Positions 24,101 through 36,444 of a stretch of DNA of 64,000 nt are shown here, piece after piece. The position numbers and the translations under genes were made by a program. The first letter of the stretch is position 1, and every line of letters starts with the position of its first letter. This DNA is from Mytilisepta virgata. Lineage: Eukaryota; Mollusca; Bivalvia; Mytilida; Mytilidae. The stretch is from positions 32,690,150 through 32,754,149 of the forward strand of contig CM051514.1 of assembly GCA_028015205.1 (NCBI GenBank), in the 5' to 3' direction. Below the pieces are notes generated by a model that did not search any database, was not told the DNA's origin, and worked only from the letters and a program-made list of their open reading frames with translations.

Positions 24101-24328
24101 GGGATTTATAATCAAGATACAATAAATTTAAACTGTTTGCTTCCATTTATAAAATATACAAACAATTGGCAAAAGCTGAGTGAGTTGTGAAATGAACTGA
24201 AGATAAATAAATTAACATTAAAATGAGCATTAAAAAATTACCGGAATCACGCTTATTTTTCACTTAAATTTGTCAACCAACACCGACTAACTCATTTTAT
24301 TCACCATACTTACTTCTGAGTTGGACAT
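21128..24328 (-). CDS. DBI: acyl-CoA-binding protein (ACBP / diazepam-binding inhibitor type)
   Basis: Small cytosolic carrier that binds long-chain acyl-CoA esters and moves them between membranes and enzymes of lipid metabolism. Four coding exons on the minus strand: 24314-24328 (MSNSE), about 23974-24088, 21740-21802 and 21128-21201; introns follow GT-AG and frames join without shift to give 88 residues, the usual size of single-domain ACBPs (about 86-92). Family blocks are visible in order: [12 protein letters not shown] (about 6-17), [17 protein letters not shown] (about 27-43), [16 protein letters not shown] (about 45-60) and [15 protein letters not shown] (about 68-82). These include the ligand-contacting Tyr and Lys of IYGLFKQ, the Lys of GKAKWDAW and the Tyr of AEYI. 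There is no signal peptide or extra domain. The donor of exon 2 may be off by one base. The call is secure. Confidence 0.95.
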
Positions 24329-24500
24329 TGTAAAAATTAAAAAACAAAGTTTCTTCACTGCAAGTTTATTGAGCCTAACTGTCTAATCTAAGCGAGAAGC
24401 ACGCTTGTTGATTATCAAAGTCCAACTTAAACAGGAAGTAAACAAACTTGTGTAATACGACAATGCGCCGGGAGCAAATTTCCGAGTTTTGTTACCGCTG
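24329..24500 (-). promoter_or_regulatory. 5' flank and probable 5' UTR of the ACBP gene
   Basis: The bases just upstream of the ATG include a short CpG-bearing patch (aatgcgccgggagcaaat, near 24462-24479) in otherwise AT-rich DNA, as expected near a housekeeping start site. No clear TATA box at a suitable distance was seen. The transcription start is not determined. Confidence 0.3.
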
Positions 24501-25734
24501 TATTTTCAACTCAAACTGGGTCACTATAGTTGCTGGATATTCGTTTACAGTCAAGTATTTATGTCATGTAAACTTGTTATTCAATTTTAAAAACACTTTA
24601 AAGTAATTATGTCAATAAGATCGGACATCATAATTCGGCTGACTTCGAAAAAAAAATGTTTTCTTTAATAAACTATGAAAATGAGAGGTCCATAAATATG
24701 ATGTCCATAAATAACTGAGGACCTCCTTAAATAAAATAATATTGACTAATTCCTCGTCTCATAACAAACTGTAAGATAAATGGTATTTTGTTTCGTTACA
24801 AGACTCAATATAAACTTTTATGTTGTGTAAATATCTAACCTTTATATACAATTCATTTTGATTTCAATAACTTATGATATGAAAATAACCAAAATGTAAC
24901 CTATTCCAGCGGCATTTTCCCATCATGTCTCCCCATCAGAGGTTCTTAGATGCGGCGATCTATAAAAAAAAAAAAAAAGATCCCAGACTATACTTCCTTA
25001 ACCCCTTCTTCTAATGAACTAGATATTAAATGCTTGCCTCTTAACGAGGAGACTTGTTTTCTTTAATTTAGTCACACCTAAGATTAATATTAACACTATG
25101 AAGGAACCTGAGCAGGCCCAAATATCCCAATTTCAAAGCCTAATATGACTTAGTGGTATCCGGCCTTTTCTGTTTTATTTTCACTTCTTTTTACGGGATA
25201 TAAAAAAAAACATAAAGTCACCCTCCGGATTTTTCTTATAATTAAACTCATCAAAGGTTTCTTCATCAAAATGCCAACTAAAAATGAATGGGCTATGCAA
25301 ACAAAAAATCAATACATTGTACATAGTCCCGTAAAAATTAGTTCCAGAACTAATCTGGGGTATAGATTAGTGGAATTAATCTTTTTTTCAGATATTAAAT
25401 CGAGCCTACCAAAATGAAGGCACTATCGCACGACAGGAATTAAAATGTGATATTCTTGCAAGCCACCATCCTGAAATAGATGGACGGACTGACAGACAGG
25501 TCAAAAACATATCCCATCCACTTCCTTGGGCGGAGCAAATTCACCGTGGGGTATAAAGAATATTGATACATTTCAAAATTACATTAATATACAACTTCTA
25601 TGTAATTTTCCATCTCAAGCAAATTCAAAAGTTCTAAAATCAGAGACACTCGAAAAAGATAAATTTATTCGTAACATAACTAAAAGATGCAGAAACAAAA
25701 ACCATATAAGGTGGTGTGTAACGAATTGTTTTAA
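24501..25734. other. intergenic stretch without gene
   Basis: AT-rich, with a poly-A run at about 24963-24978 and a repeat-like fragment at 25480-25560 ('gatggacggactgacaga' and 'ggcggagcaaattcaccg'), typical of the ends of mussel modular repeats. No exon is supported. Confidence 0.4.
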
Positions 25735-26443
25735 ACAAGAGGCTCAAGAGAATTGAGCCTGTATCGCTCACCTGACAGTCCCACAATCATGCAATCCATT
25801 TTAAGTAAAAATTTTAATGGACCTTCCATAGATGTTTCATATCAAGTATCAGTTAATTTGGCTATATGGTTTCAGAGGAGGAGATTTTTGAAATTTTGAC
25901 CAATCAAAAATAAGAATTCATCATAGCTGCCATATGAGATGTCCGACCAGGACGAAATATGCCAACTTTATAAAGGTCCTTCCACAGATGCTTCCATGAT
26001 ATCAAGTTACAGGTCATTTGGCTTTGCGGTTTCAGAAAATTTTATTTTTGGAATTTTGACCAATCAGAAATAACAATTCATCATGGCGGCCATATTAGTT
26101 GTCCGACCAGAATGAAAGATTCAAACTTTATAAAGGTCCTTTCACAGATGCTTCGCTACAAGTTTCATTTCATTTGGCGTAGGGGTTTCAGAGGAGAAGA
26201 TTTTTAAAATTTGTCCAATCAGAAAGAAGAATTCATCATGCCGGCCATATTAGTTGTCCGACCGGAACGAAATATGCAAACTTTATAAAGGTCCTTCCAT
26301 AGATGCTTCATACAAAGTTTCAGTTTATTTGGCCTAGGCCGGGGTGTCAGAGGAAAAGATCAAAATGTAAAAGTTTACAGACGGAAGGACGGACGCCCAG
26401 TGATGACAAAAGCTCACATGGCCCTTTGGGCCAGGTGAACTAA
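25735..26443 (+). repeat. modular tandem-repeat element
   Basis: Left terminus 'gagcctgtatcgctcacct' (25755-25773) and right terminus 'caaaagctcacatggccc', 'ttgggccaggtgaacta'. Inside are three to four units of about 155-160 bp, with 'ttgtccgacc(a/g)g' at about 25938, 26098 and 26252, and 'catcatggcggccatatt', 'ataaaggtcctt(c/t)cac'. Non-coding. Confidence 0.75.
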
Positions 26444-27639
26444 AAATGTAGATCAAAGAATTATTAAAGAAGTTTTCATAATAATAAAATAAAATATCTA
26501 GAAAAAACAACTTCAGTCTCCGTTTTTCCTTCCGTACAAATTTGTAACAAACAGTTAACACAGTACACCTCATCCCTTTTTGGATAATTTGTATGTTCGG
26601 GCCTTTTTTTCTGACTTGGAACAAAATACCAAAAGGGATTAAAATAGAACAAGACTGAAGCATACCTTTGAGTATTAGAAATTTGAAAGGAATAAAATGT
26701 TAACAAGAGCTGTTTCCTGCTCTTTGGTCGGGTTGTTGTCTCTTTGACACATTCCCCGTTTCTATTCTCTATTCTATTACATATAAAGTTAACCTCTGTT
26801 AGCATAAAACTTTGTCAAAAAAAAATGTTAAGTTTTGTCCCTGAGATGAGTAACAACCATGGATATAAATTCCATCAAAAGAAGGGCCATTCCCCTACCC
26901 CCCCCCCCCCCCCCCGGATTTCCCCTCCCTTTATTTCACTTCTAGGGCCATTTTAAAAAAAGTCGCTTAAAAGCTGTGGAGGCAGAGTTGGTATGTGATC
27001 TCTAAAGATTTGCTCATAATAACTAACAAGTAAGTTAATAAATGTTTTTATTAAATACCTCATTATCGCTTTTGGGGGACAGTTTCAACACAAATTTGCC
27101 ATATTAACGTCTTTAAGACAGTTTGTCAACGCGGACACTCGGAACCGAAACACCTTTTTGGCTGTAAGTGATATTATGTATCTCCTTTCATACGTCATAA
27201 GAATGGTTTTAATTTGGTTCTGAATTTCCTTCTTCATTTTGTTCTTGGCAATATTCCAAAAAGATTTTTAACATAAAATGCATTGAATAAAATTGTTTAC
27301 GATAAAAGTTTGATAAATATTTAAGACTAAAAAATAAATGGATATGAGTGAAACAAATGCATGGGAAAGTGCATTGGCCCTACTCCTTTACATTTTTGTA
27401 TGACATGCAAGTTTAAATATCGGGGAGAAACAATGCAGAAACGATCAAACGGGATTCGGGCTGAAACGACTTTCTTTCTTTTCTTCGTATTAGCTTCCTC
27501 TAAATTAGGAACACCCCTCTTTGCGAGGGTATATGGAATGTCAATTCACACACTATGTACACACTCTTTACAGTTTTTAAAATCTAAAAAGTTTATTGGA
27601 ATATGTGAAAGACACTGAGTGATATTTCTATCGGCAACC
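26444..27639. other. intergenic stretch between repeat and retrotransposon
   Basis: Apart from the fragment at 26705-26790 and a poly-C run of about 17 bases near 26900, I see nothing firm. A CpG-bearing patch at 27125-27165 (caacgcggacactcggaa) precedes a plus-strand GTAAGT and might be an orphan non-coding exon, but nothing joins to it. Confidence 0.35.
26705..26790 (+). repeat. fragment of a common mussel dispersed repeat
   Basis: 'ggtcgggttgttgtctctt' followed by 'tgacacattccccgtttcta' is a conserved end that I recognise from many mussel loci. It occurs here as an isolated fragment. Confidence 0.55.
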
Positions 27640-27640
27640 C

Positions 27641-30204
27641 TCAAATAACAACATATCTGTGCCTGCCATTATGCAGTTTGTAGCACATGGTCCTGGATAA
27701 CGTTTCAATTTGGTCAACATCAATCTCTGCTTTCCTAAATACTTTTGTGAAGTGGGAAGAGTCCAATAATAACTGAGTGATTTTAATTTTATCTGTGAAT
27801 GTTCTTTTCAACTGAGATAGGCGTATTTTAGCAATAATGATTTCCTTAACTGGAAGGAATGTTTCTTTTCGGATATTCACCAAGAATTGTGCATGTAGTA
27901 AGCATATGTGAGAGAACTTCTGGTTCTGGACCGAAAGTAGGTTCTATCTCATATCTGCTGAATTTGTGTCTGTCTGATTGGAGAGTATACGTTCTAGTCA
28001 TCATTCTAGTTTTGACAAGGCTTTTACGCATCCAATATTGTTGGTTGTAAGTTTTTATAGCTGATTTGTGGAGTACCATTTGCAGACGGTCTATGGCCAA
28101 ATATTTGAGTGAGGATTTACTTCTGGCGTCAATTTGTAGTGATTTATTCCAAAATTTTGAGATTTTAGAGTTCATGATATTCTTCCATTGTGACTTTTGT
28201 TGGCAATACATACTGAAGATTTGCAATGTTTGGCAGTTCATATTTTTGTAGGGCGATCATGGCACTGTGGAAGAAACTGTACGTTGTGGTTGTCAAAGTT
28301 GATAGAAACTTGCCGCTGAATCAGATTTTTGATTTTGCAATTTTCTGCAGTCAACAGAGAGTATAGTAGTCTGTGAGAGTTGGCGTTTGTGGATCTCTGC
28401 CTCAATTGGTAATGCTCCTAACAGGAAATATATGGCTGGCGTAGCTGTTCTTTGTGACATAGATTGGATTAATTTGCCTTAAGGTATTTTCATAAAATTT
28501 TTCTAGAATATTCATCTGAGTTGCTGTAATTGGAAGGACCTCTAGTCACATAGAAGTCTTGGTAGGACATAGGTTTTGTAGATATATAACTAGTTATTGG
28601 ATCTATTCCTTTGTAAAACCACACTCATGAATGGTTTCATGAAGGCCAGAACTCATAAGTGAGTATTTTGTTCGTTGGCTAGTTTGATTCTATCATCTAT
28701 ATTGTGTTCAGTTTCCTTTTTGTCATGCCTTGTGATTCCTAAATGTATTGTTGAGCTAGACGTTTCTATAATATTTCCGTTAAGTAACCAATTGAAAGAC
28801 CTTTGTCTAAGTTGGATGAATGCTGTATTGATGCTGATCAGCATATCTTGCAATAATGTCAAACATAAGTTGTAGTTGATCAGGGTCTGAGCTTATGAGT
28901 GCAATGTCATCTGCACATGTATTGAGCACCTACATATATGTTCCCGAGTTGAAATCCAATTGAGTTATATTCTAGTTCTTTGAGCAAGTCCTGGACATAA
29001 AGTTTATATTGGTGGGTAGAGAGGATACCACCTTGACGAACTCCGTTTTATTTGAAAGCCATTACTGATGCCTCCCATCCATTTTACCTTTGATTCTATG
29101 TCTGTATAAAGTTCTTTAATTAGAATCCAAAGGTCCATAGGGATATTTTGGTCCAATAGTTTATCAAAGAGTATTTCATGTTTAACAACATCAAACGCCG
29201 ACTGTACATGTGATGAAATGTTTGTGGCAGCTGGGCTCCAAATTTTATGTCTTTTGTAAATGTTTTTGTTAAGCAGCAAAATGTAGTCAATCTGGGAAGA
29301 TGAATGTCCCGAATGATGGAAGAAGGTTTTCGTATTTCCATAATTTCCAATTGTACTTAACCCGAGCTCTTGCACAAAAGCCTTCAATAACTTATCATGT
29401 TTGTAAGACCTGCTTTCCAGAAGTGTCCTATATAGATCCCCACAAATTATGATTTCATATGTATCCTGATATTTTTGAACTATATCATAGATGATATCTA
29501 GGCATTCTGAGTATTCGTATGACGAGTCTTTGTCATTTGTAGGTATGTATGCATTTATTATGCAGAGGTTAGAATCTGATGTTACGGTTATCGCTATTCG
29601 TTCGTTCCCTTCTTTTAGCTTTTTGATGTTACTATTATACCAAGCATTTGTTTCTTACAACCAACAATGTGTGATTTTCATGAGTAGGTAAAATTTCGTA
29701 CAGAAAGTTTTTGTCAAAATCCCATAGAAAATGCTCTTGTAAACAGATAATTTGGTTGTCTTCTGCTATTGAAGTAAGGAATGCATTATTAGATTTAACC
29801 CATTCCTATGTTGCATGTGATTAGATCGAGCGTCTTTTCCCCGAGGTGATCATCTCCGTTTTTAAGTTTGGATATTCGGGAGGTTTTGGATTGAGGCCTA
29901 CTGTCCGAAAAAGGGACTGCTGTAGAGGCAAGATATGTTGTTCTTTGCTTTGTTCATCGTTCATCTGTTTGACTGTTTGAACATCACTGTGATTGTCAAT
30001 ACATTCATGAGTGTGGTTTTCCAAAGATTCTATTTGGATTTCAACACTGGTATTAAATGATTTTTGGTCCTGTTCACTGAATGAAAGTTCGTGTATTGAG
30101 TTTTCTATTGTTCCATTAACTTGAGATAATTGTGAGTTATTTAGGCGCTCATTAACTTTACTATATATATGTTGATCACAATTTATCTGTTGTTGAATTT
30201 CCAT
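27641..30204 (-). pseudogene. non-LTR retrotransposon ORF2 remnant (endonuclease and reverse transcriptase), broken
   Basis: Pieces of an endonuclease/reverse transcriptase polyprotein lie in order on the minus strand but in shifting frames. The endonuclease has ICLQEHFLWDFDKNF (near 29750) and SSQIDYILLLNKNIY (near 29270). Reverse transcriptase pieces are SAFDVVKHEILFDKLL (near 29180), a degraded VRQGG-type block (near 29030), TCADDIALISSDPDQ (active-site ADD, near 28900) and the C-terminal HLGITRHDKKE (near 28740). The end (27846-28241) is a degenerate zinc-binding-like tail. The jump from endonuclease to SAFDVV shows that the reverse-transcriptase fingers are deleted; frameshifts and stops add to this. 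The upstream 127-codon frame (29821-30204) overlaps the ORF1 end and probably begins ORF2. The element is dead. Confidence 0.8.
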
Positions 30205-30943
30205 TTGTATGGAGTTCTACATGTTGAGAATCAATATTTATAATATGTTCATCATTAGTAGATTGTTCCAGTTTTGAGATAGCTTTAACTTGAGGATACT
30301 TTTGTTGTAATTTGTTGTGCCGTGGTCGGTTTTGACTGTTTGACTCTCTAAACCAGTTTGTGTGTAGCTGAGGTTGACTTTGAACTTGTTGAGAAGAATA
30401 TCCATGGTTGGCTTGAGGATATTGTTGAAATTGAGGTCTATGTGCCATCTGTGATGTATTTTGTTGCGTGAATATGTTTCCATATTGTGGTGATGGGGCA
30501 TAAATTGGCTGAAATTGTGGTGGGCCATAATTCGGTTGGAATTGTGGCATTTGGTAGCCGTACATTGGCATTCCATGAGAATTGATAGGTATATGATTCA
30601 ATACTGGCATTTGGTTGAAATGTACTGTGGGATTGAAGTAAGGCGGTGGTTGTAAATATGGTGTTTGGTACATCAATGGGCCGTTTAATCTGGCCTGTAG
30701 AGAGATGTGCAAGTTCAGAGCAGTACTTAGGGTTATGTGATTTTCTAGAGCTCTTATCCGTTGTTCTAAAAGTTCTTCGTGATGGTTGAATTTTTGATAT
30801 TTTTGATGTGAATGGTGATAACTTTGGGTATCTGAGCTACTAAAGTGTCTATTGTTGTCCAGTTCATGTACTGTTGCAGGTGGCTGCGGCACAAGTTGGT
30901 TTCTCTGATTGTGCATACTATTGTTTGGTATTGAATTTTGCAT
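30176..30943 (-). CDS. ORF1-like protein of the non-LTR retrotransposon
   Basis: An uninterrupted frame of 255 codons starts MQNSIPNNSMHNQ. It has a short heptad-like segment (about residues 53-76, HHEELLEQRIRALENH) and then a low-complexity stretch rich in Pro, Gln, Tyr, Met and Asn (about 90-200). No zinc knuckle or RRM is visible. Its position directly upstream of the endonuclease remnant, with a short overlap, identifies it as ORF1, whose usual role is RNA binding and chaperoning in the retrotransposition particle. It looks intact although ORF2 is not. A host protein is unlikely. Confidence 0.65.
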   Translation of the reverse strand: MQNSIPNNSMHNQRNQLVPQPPATVHELDNNRHFSSSDTQSYHHSHQKYQKFNHHEELLEQRIRALENHITLSTALNLHISLQARLNGPLMYQTPYLQPPPYFNPTVHFNQMPVLNHIPINSHGMPMYGYQMPQFQPNYGPPQFQPIYAPSPQYGNIFTQQNTSQMAHRPQFQQYPQANHGYSSQQVQSQPQLHTNWFRESNSQNRPRHNKLQQKYPQVKAISKLEQSTNDEHIINIDSQHVELHTNGNSTTDKL

Positions 30944-30960
30944 AGTATCTAGAAGACTTT

Positions 30961-33900
30961 TTAGTGTTTATTTTCATTTTCCAAATTCCAAATTCTAGTT
31001 CTCTGAGAGTTCACTATGTTCTTTTCCTCTATTTTCGAGGTGCTGTTTTTTGTAGGTCTCTTAACTTAGTTGTTACTGGAATTGAGATCTTATCTTTTTT
31101 TTATGTTAACACTTGTCAATGGATTTTGTCTTTCACTTTGATCCATCGTTGCTGTTGACTGATGGATTATGTTTGTTATGGTACTGATATTTGCATCTGT
31201 TCGACTAATTTCATTTGGTCATATTGTTTCAGATGTTTGTGTTTACTTCACAGAAATGTTCAGTATTGAAAGAACTTTGTTCCTCTGTATCAGTTTGTAT
31301 ATGAGTGGTTTCATGTACACTAGAATTAAGATATGTTTCTTACAACCATCAAGCAGACGGTGAGACCTATGATTTCCCATAAAATAAGATGTAGGGAACA
31401 TTAATTACTGGAATCCTTTTTTGACTCGGATTCGTAAATATCCTCTTATAATGCAACACTTTCAAAATAAATGTCCTCTCATTTTACAAAGACGTTTTTT
31501 CCTGGCTTAGCAGCTATTTTATTTGTTCAGTCTTGACAAGAACCTATATAATGTAAACCAGGAAATTTCAAAAGAATTCATATTCGTGTCAATCGAAAAG
31601 AAAGAAGTACTGAAATCATTATTCCATTTGAATTTATCTGAAAGTTTCATTTCTTATTTCAAACAGTGAAATAAAACCATCGCAAAAAATGTCCCTGTTA
31701 ACAGATTTATATCCTTTTTTAGATGCTATATACATAAGAAAATTTTGTAGTATCCATACAAAAAAACAGTTTCAGAATAGAAGACCAACAGATTCAGATT
31801 TGCACACCTAGTGACTAAATTTTTCCAAAAGACAACTGTGTGGGTGGAAACAAAAACAAAAGCTGATTTCTGTTCTTGTTTTAATTTATGTTTATCTTAA
31901 TGACATAATGAATTACATGTAATATAACATGACCAGTATTTACATAATTACAGTGTTTTATTTATATTACAATATATACATGTACAAACATGGCATTGGA
32001 TTGGCGGTATTTTAATATTCTTCTCACTAAGAATTCATATGAAAACAAATAATAAGCACTAATTTTAAGTGATTATTTATATATAATAAATAAAATAATT
32101 TCCTGATAAAATTATGTGGGAGCTTGAAAGAAAAATAAAACTTTTTAAAACATCATTTTGAGACACATACTGCCATAAAATTTTTGTATTTTAACATATA
32201 TTGTTATGTTACACATTTTATTCAAATGCACAGAAATTTCCTTTAAAAAAAAACCAATTTAACAAATATATGTTTTTTAAATTTCATTTGATATATCATA
32301 ACTCTTAAATAACAAAAATTTCTGTATGGATAACAGATTAAAGATAAACTGAAGAATGTCTGTTCCGTTGAACCGAAACTATCATTAGATTTCACAATGA
32401 GTCTGTGATGAGATGTGATACTGACATTTAATGTCACGCAGTTGATATCAGTCAAGACAATCAAAGCTGCTGTTTCCTCTTACTGCCAACAACATATGAC
32501 ATAACATAACAACTGAAATATGCTGATACTTTCAGTATCACCCTATGAGATCTCATGCAGGAATGATACTGAAAATATCAGGCAGTGAACAAAACTTTGA
32601 GAAAATCAAAGGTAATATTGGTCCTAATAAACACCAGTTTTGGCACATCGAGTTGTTTTGTTGATTCTTATTATTCTGTTCCTAGAAATGTTGGGTATGT
32701 AACAGGATTTTTTTTTCAAATCACCAGGTGTTATGTGGATATTACAAAAAAGTCAATTTCAGATTAGCAGCATAAAATCTAAGGAAATTTAAAACCTGCC
32801 TTAAAAACACAAGAATCTGTTTGATTGATAGCAAACCAGACTTTCCTGCAATAGTCTTTGGAACCACCCACCCCATCCTTTTCCATTGGAAAATTTAGAA
32901 TCTACAAACTAACTTGATGTGACCGTAAAAAGGAAACTACACTGATCTATGCAGGCATAATAATTTCACTGACGATAACATGTAACATAACAAAACTAGA
33001 ATATGGATAGACACCAACTTCTTTATAAATTTACTCTTCTTAGCTGCCAATTACAATTAAAAATATATAAACTGAAAATAATTCTGATATGTAGATATAA
33101 AAATCTATGTTCTTTAAATACTTTCCAAATCATATAAGTAAACTGTTATATGTGTATTGTTCGATATTGGGAATGTCTTGAGTAGGGGTCACTGGTTCCA
33201 AGTATATCAATATAAAATCTAATTTCATTACACAGGTTTATAATCAACTTTGAAAATAAACAGATATTTAACTTGTAAATTAAAAAAATTATTGTAACTG
33301 TGTCTTTTACAACCAACTATCTTATGTTTTCAATATTTTTTATTTATATTATAGACTACACACATGTAGTATTGTCTTTACATTTTTAAATAAGCAAGAT
33401 TTAAAATTCATGAATTTATCTCCATATAATTCTTGTTTTCGACTGAAATATCAAATGCCAAATTAATTATATATAAAGATTTCATAATTTGAATTCACAA
33501 AAAACTTGACTGGCATTATAATATAGCATAGAAATTTCAGGAACCATCTTTTTAATTTCACTGGTTGTCCGCAGTAAACATAAAATTACGTTAAATATGT
33601 ATTAATCAGGACTACAGACACAATCCATTTCAACAAAAATCTATATTGTTATATCATAACTTTTTGATAAAATTATCAATTTTCTTTAATAATCTTTCTT
33701 TGTTCTACATACATGTGAAAAATGAGATCTCACTACAATGGAATGCAGAAAAAGCAAATAGTTCTAACACCATAAAATAACAAAAGTATCATATAATACA
33801 CACACCACTGAAGAAAAATTACCTCTTGTATTTGAAAAAAAGACAAACTGACTAATTGTTGATTTCAATTATACCAAATAATTTGAGATTTAAATCGTGT

Positions 33901-34615
33901 CTTGTAGCATGTGTTTAGGGTAACTATTGTACATGATAATTTGCCTATGGTAAGTATATTTTAGATGTTTTTATCTGAAGGTTAAATGTATTTTAATTAG
34001 ATGTTGTTTACTGTAAATTCAGAAATTAATGCAATATTTTCATTATAGCAAAATATAAAACAAGTTGATTAAAATGGTTATAACTTGCATTTTGATTTAT
34101 GCTAGTTATACACATAGTTAATTGCAAAAATTCCAAATCAATCAAACTGATCAATTTTGCAACACTTTATTTTTCAAAAGAATAGCACTGATAGGTGCAA
34201 ACAAAAATTTCTGAACTACAGTACTTTTATTCATTGATTAATACTGCTTCAGGTTATAATTAAGTAAAAATATAAAATACAAATAAAAGGAATATTCTCT
34301 GATACAACCTCTATAAACCAAATAAAATTGTTCTCTTTCCTATATCAAATCACAACATGAGGAATATAACAATTTGCATATTCAGATGAAAAAACGAGTA
34401 TCATATGCTTATAAAATACATGTAAATCTATCACAATGACTCTTCACTAATTTACAATTCAATAAATGTTTTTATTTTACATGCAATGCATAAAATTAAA
34501 AAAAAAAAACATTTGTTCTTTTCCAGGTGTTTTTAACTCACAAATAAGTAAAATAATATTTTATAAAGAATTTAATTCTTCTGTTGGACAAGACAATATA
34601 CTTCCTTATAATAAC
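30961..34615. other. intergenic stretch, no gene recognised
   Basis: Very AT-rich. The first 300 bases may include 5' UTR of the retrotransposon. I found no exon with credible splice sites, no RNA gene and no repeat with recognisable termini; part could be a long 3' UTR of PARD3. Confidence 0.35.
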
Positions 34616-34776
34616 TTAATGAGGAACCAGAGTGAGTTATCTTTTCCTACCCAATGTAGGTAAGGGAGATTATTAAATTCTCTCCCTTTTGTCCTGAGGC
34701 TAAAAGGGAGACAAATTTATTATCTCACTTACCTACATTGGTTAGGAATAGATAACTCACTCTGGTTCCTCATTAA
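34616..34776. mobile_element. hairpin element flanked by TTAA (arms of about 75 bp)
   Basis: Left arm 34616-34690 and right arm 34702-34776 are reverse complements with roughly ten differences, around an 11-base loop (gtcctgaggct). The outer ends read TTAA-TGAGGAACC ... GGTTCCTCA-TTAA. Each arm also carries 'aagggaga', a word frequent in mollusc repeats. The form suits a MITE inserted at TTAA, a piggyBac-like target, although the ends do not begin with the usual piggyBac CCY. If PARD3 transcripts run this far they would contain a strong double-stranded stem. Confidence 0.8.
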
Positions 34777-34918
34777 ACTCGTTTTCTGGAACTCCACACA
34801 AAAACAAAATATTTGTTTATCAATTAAGAATTTATTTCTGCAGACCATTATACATTGTATACACATTTATTTGAATAACTGACATTAAACTGTAATTTCT
34901 GGCACAAATATTAACTTA

Positions 34919-34924
34919 TTTATT
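34919..34924 (-). terminator. candidate poly(A) signal of PARD3
   Basis: AATAAA on the minus strand within 'aataaataag' is the first exact hexamer that I found downstream of the PARD3 stop (36090), giving a 3' UTR of about 1.17 kb; a second lies at 34866-34871. Low certainty in AT-rich DNA. Confidence 0.3.
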
Positions 34925-35795
34925 TCTAGATCTGATATTTGAAGGTTAATCACTAGTTTTATAAGGACTGATAATTAGAACACATTTATCTGTTATCTGA
35001 GGTTACTCCCTCCCTGACCCCTTCTTCCATGTACCGCCCCCCCTTCATTTTCCAGAAAAAAAATCTTTTGTTACAGATTTGTAACTTCCATAATTGCAAG
35101 GTGATGAAACTATAATAAGTGTGTTCCAAAAAAATGAGTCCAGTTTTCTCAGGTATACATGTTGGAAATTGCATTTAAAATTTCTTCGCAATAAAATTCA
35201 CTTTACAACCTTTTTACAATTATAAAACATTGCATAGCACTAACCCAGATGTGTGTAAATGTGCACATTTAAAAAAAAAAGCAAACAAGTAAAATTCATT
35301 TTAGTTCATATACATGTATCACAACCATAATATACATATACATCTGTACCCAGTAATCAACACAACTGTAGTGGTTTATAAAATTGACAATATCAAACTG
35401 ATTTTTGATTGAAACAACCGTCATGATCTGTTTTTGAACTTTTTTAAATCTGAGGACTGATATGGAAAAAAGAAACACATATATTTTTAAAAACACCCAA
35501 AACAATCATTTACCAATTTTTTGCTTATATTAGATATATATTATTGTAAAATTAAAACACCAACATATAAACAATTACCGGTAGTCTGAAAACATAAATT
35601 GAGAATTAAAAGCTATCTGAATGTAGATCTAACCATCAACTAAACAAGAATGACATTTTTCTTGAATTGAATTGAAACTCCAGAAACAAAATGTAATAAT
35701 GTTTTCTAGTTTTAAATTATTACTAAAAAGAAATCAGGCAAGAACACTGCTGATTTCCAGCATAAATATGTACTCAATATAACATCTTATTCTCT

Positions 35796-35990
35796 CATAT
35801 CTTTAACCCTGATAAACTGAACTTAGCAAAATTTCGGCACAAAAATGAATTCAATATCCATATCTTTAAACCCAGATAAACAGAACTTCAGCAAAAATAA
35901 AAGTATAAAAAAATGAAATTTCAAATTATCTACCCTCTCCAATTTGTTAATGTGAGATAACTCTATCCAATTTGGTAATGTGAGATAACT
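35796..35990 (-). repeat. two small tandem duplications in the probable PARD3 3' UTR
   Basis: 'catatctttaa' with 'ccc(t/a)gataaac(t/a)gaactt' occurs at 35796 and again about 62 bases later. 'ccaatttg(t/g)taatgtgag' with 'ataact' occurs at 35939 and 35967, a 28-base period. Confidence 0.75.
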
Positions 35991-36089
35991 GACTTAATTT
36001 TTATGTTGTTTTAAATACTGATTTTTTAGGTTTGAGGACAGTATAGAAAATAAACAGATAATTCAGGGTTAAAGATATGTAACATATTG

Positions 36090-36444
36090 TCAGACTTTAG
36101 CTGATCCTGGCTGTGATATTGTCTGAACAGACCTCTTTCCTGCAACTGAAGGATAAACTGGTTCCCTGTATGAAAATATTGGATCCCCATAGTAACCAGA
36201 TGAATGTTCATGACGGAATGGTTTTTCGTGATAACTGAGTTCTCCATCAAAATAACGTTCAATGGGTGTATGACTTCGGGACGGCATGTGACGCACGTAA
36301 TTGTCTTTATATGAGACTGAACTGTCAAGAGTATCGCTGCTTTGTCTATGGTGGAAGATTTCTGCAGCAGGTTGACGTTGGTAACGTGGTTGTTCTCGCG
36401 GCTCGTAATGGTAATGTGATGGGTGTACCTGATAATGATCTGGT
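36090..36444 (-). CDS. PARD3: PARD3 last coding exon (C-terminal tail)
   Basis: The acceptor is tttctgtttacAG. The exon encodes 118 residues after the split Arg codon, starting PDHYQVHPSHYHYEPRE and ending QPGSAKV-stop. It is rich in His, Tyr, Arg and Pro, without a recognisable domain. It shares only composition with vertebrate PAR-3 tails. Confidence 0.85.

Larger units (their letters stand above)
27641..30960 (-). mobile_element. non-LTR (LINE-type) retrotransposon, 5' region intact, ORF2 degraded
   Basis: The whole element spans about 3.3 kb with ORF1 at 30176-30943 and ORF2 remnants to 27641. No long terminal repeats flank it. The clade is uncertain from sequence alone. It lies between the ACBP gene and the 3' end of PARD3, on the same strand as both. 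Confidence 0.75.

Noticed and set aside
25526..25756. 76-codon ORF ending in the modular element terminus
   Set aside because: It runs into a repeat end, has no splice support and no recognisable family.
27361..27618. 85-codon plus-strand ORF
   Set aside because: No conserved motif, no splice sites and composition like the flanks; likely chance.
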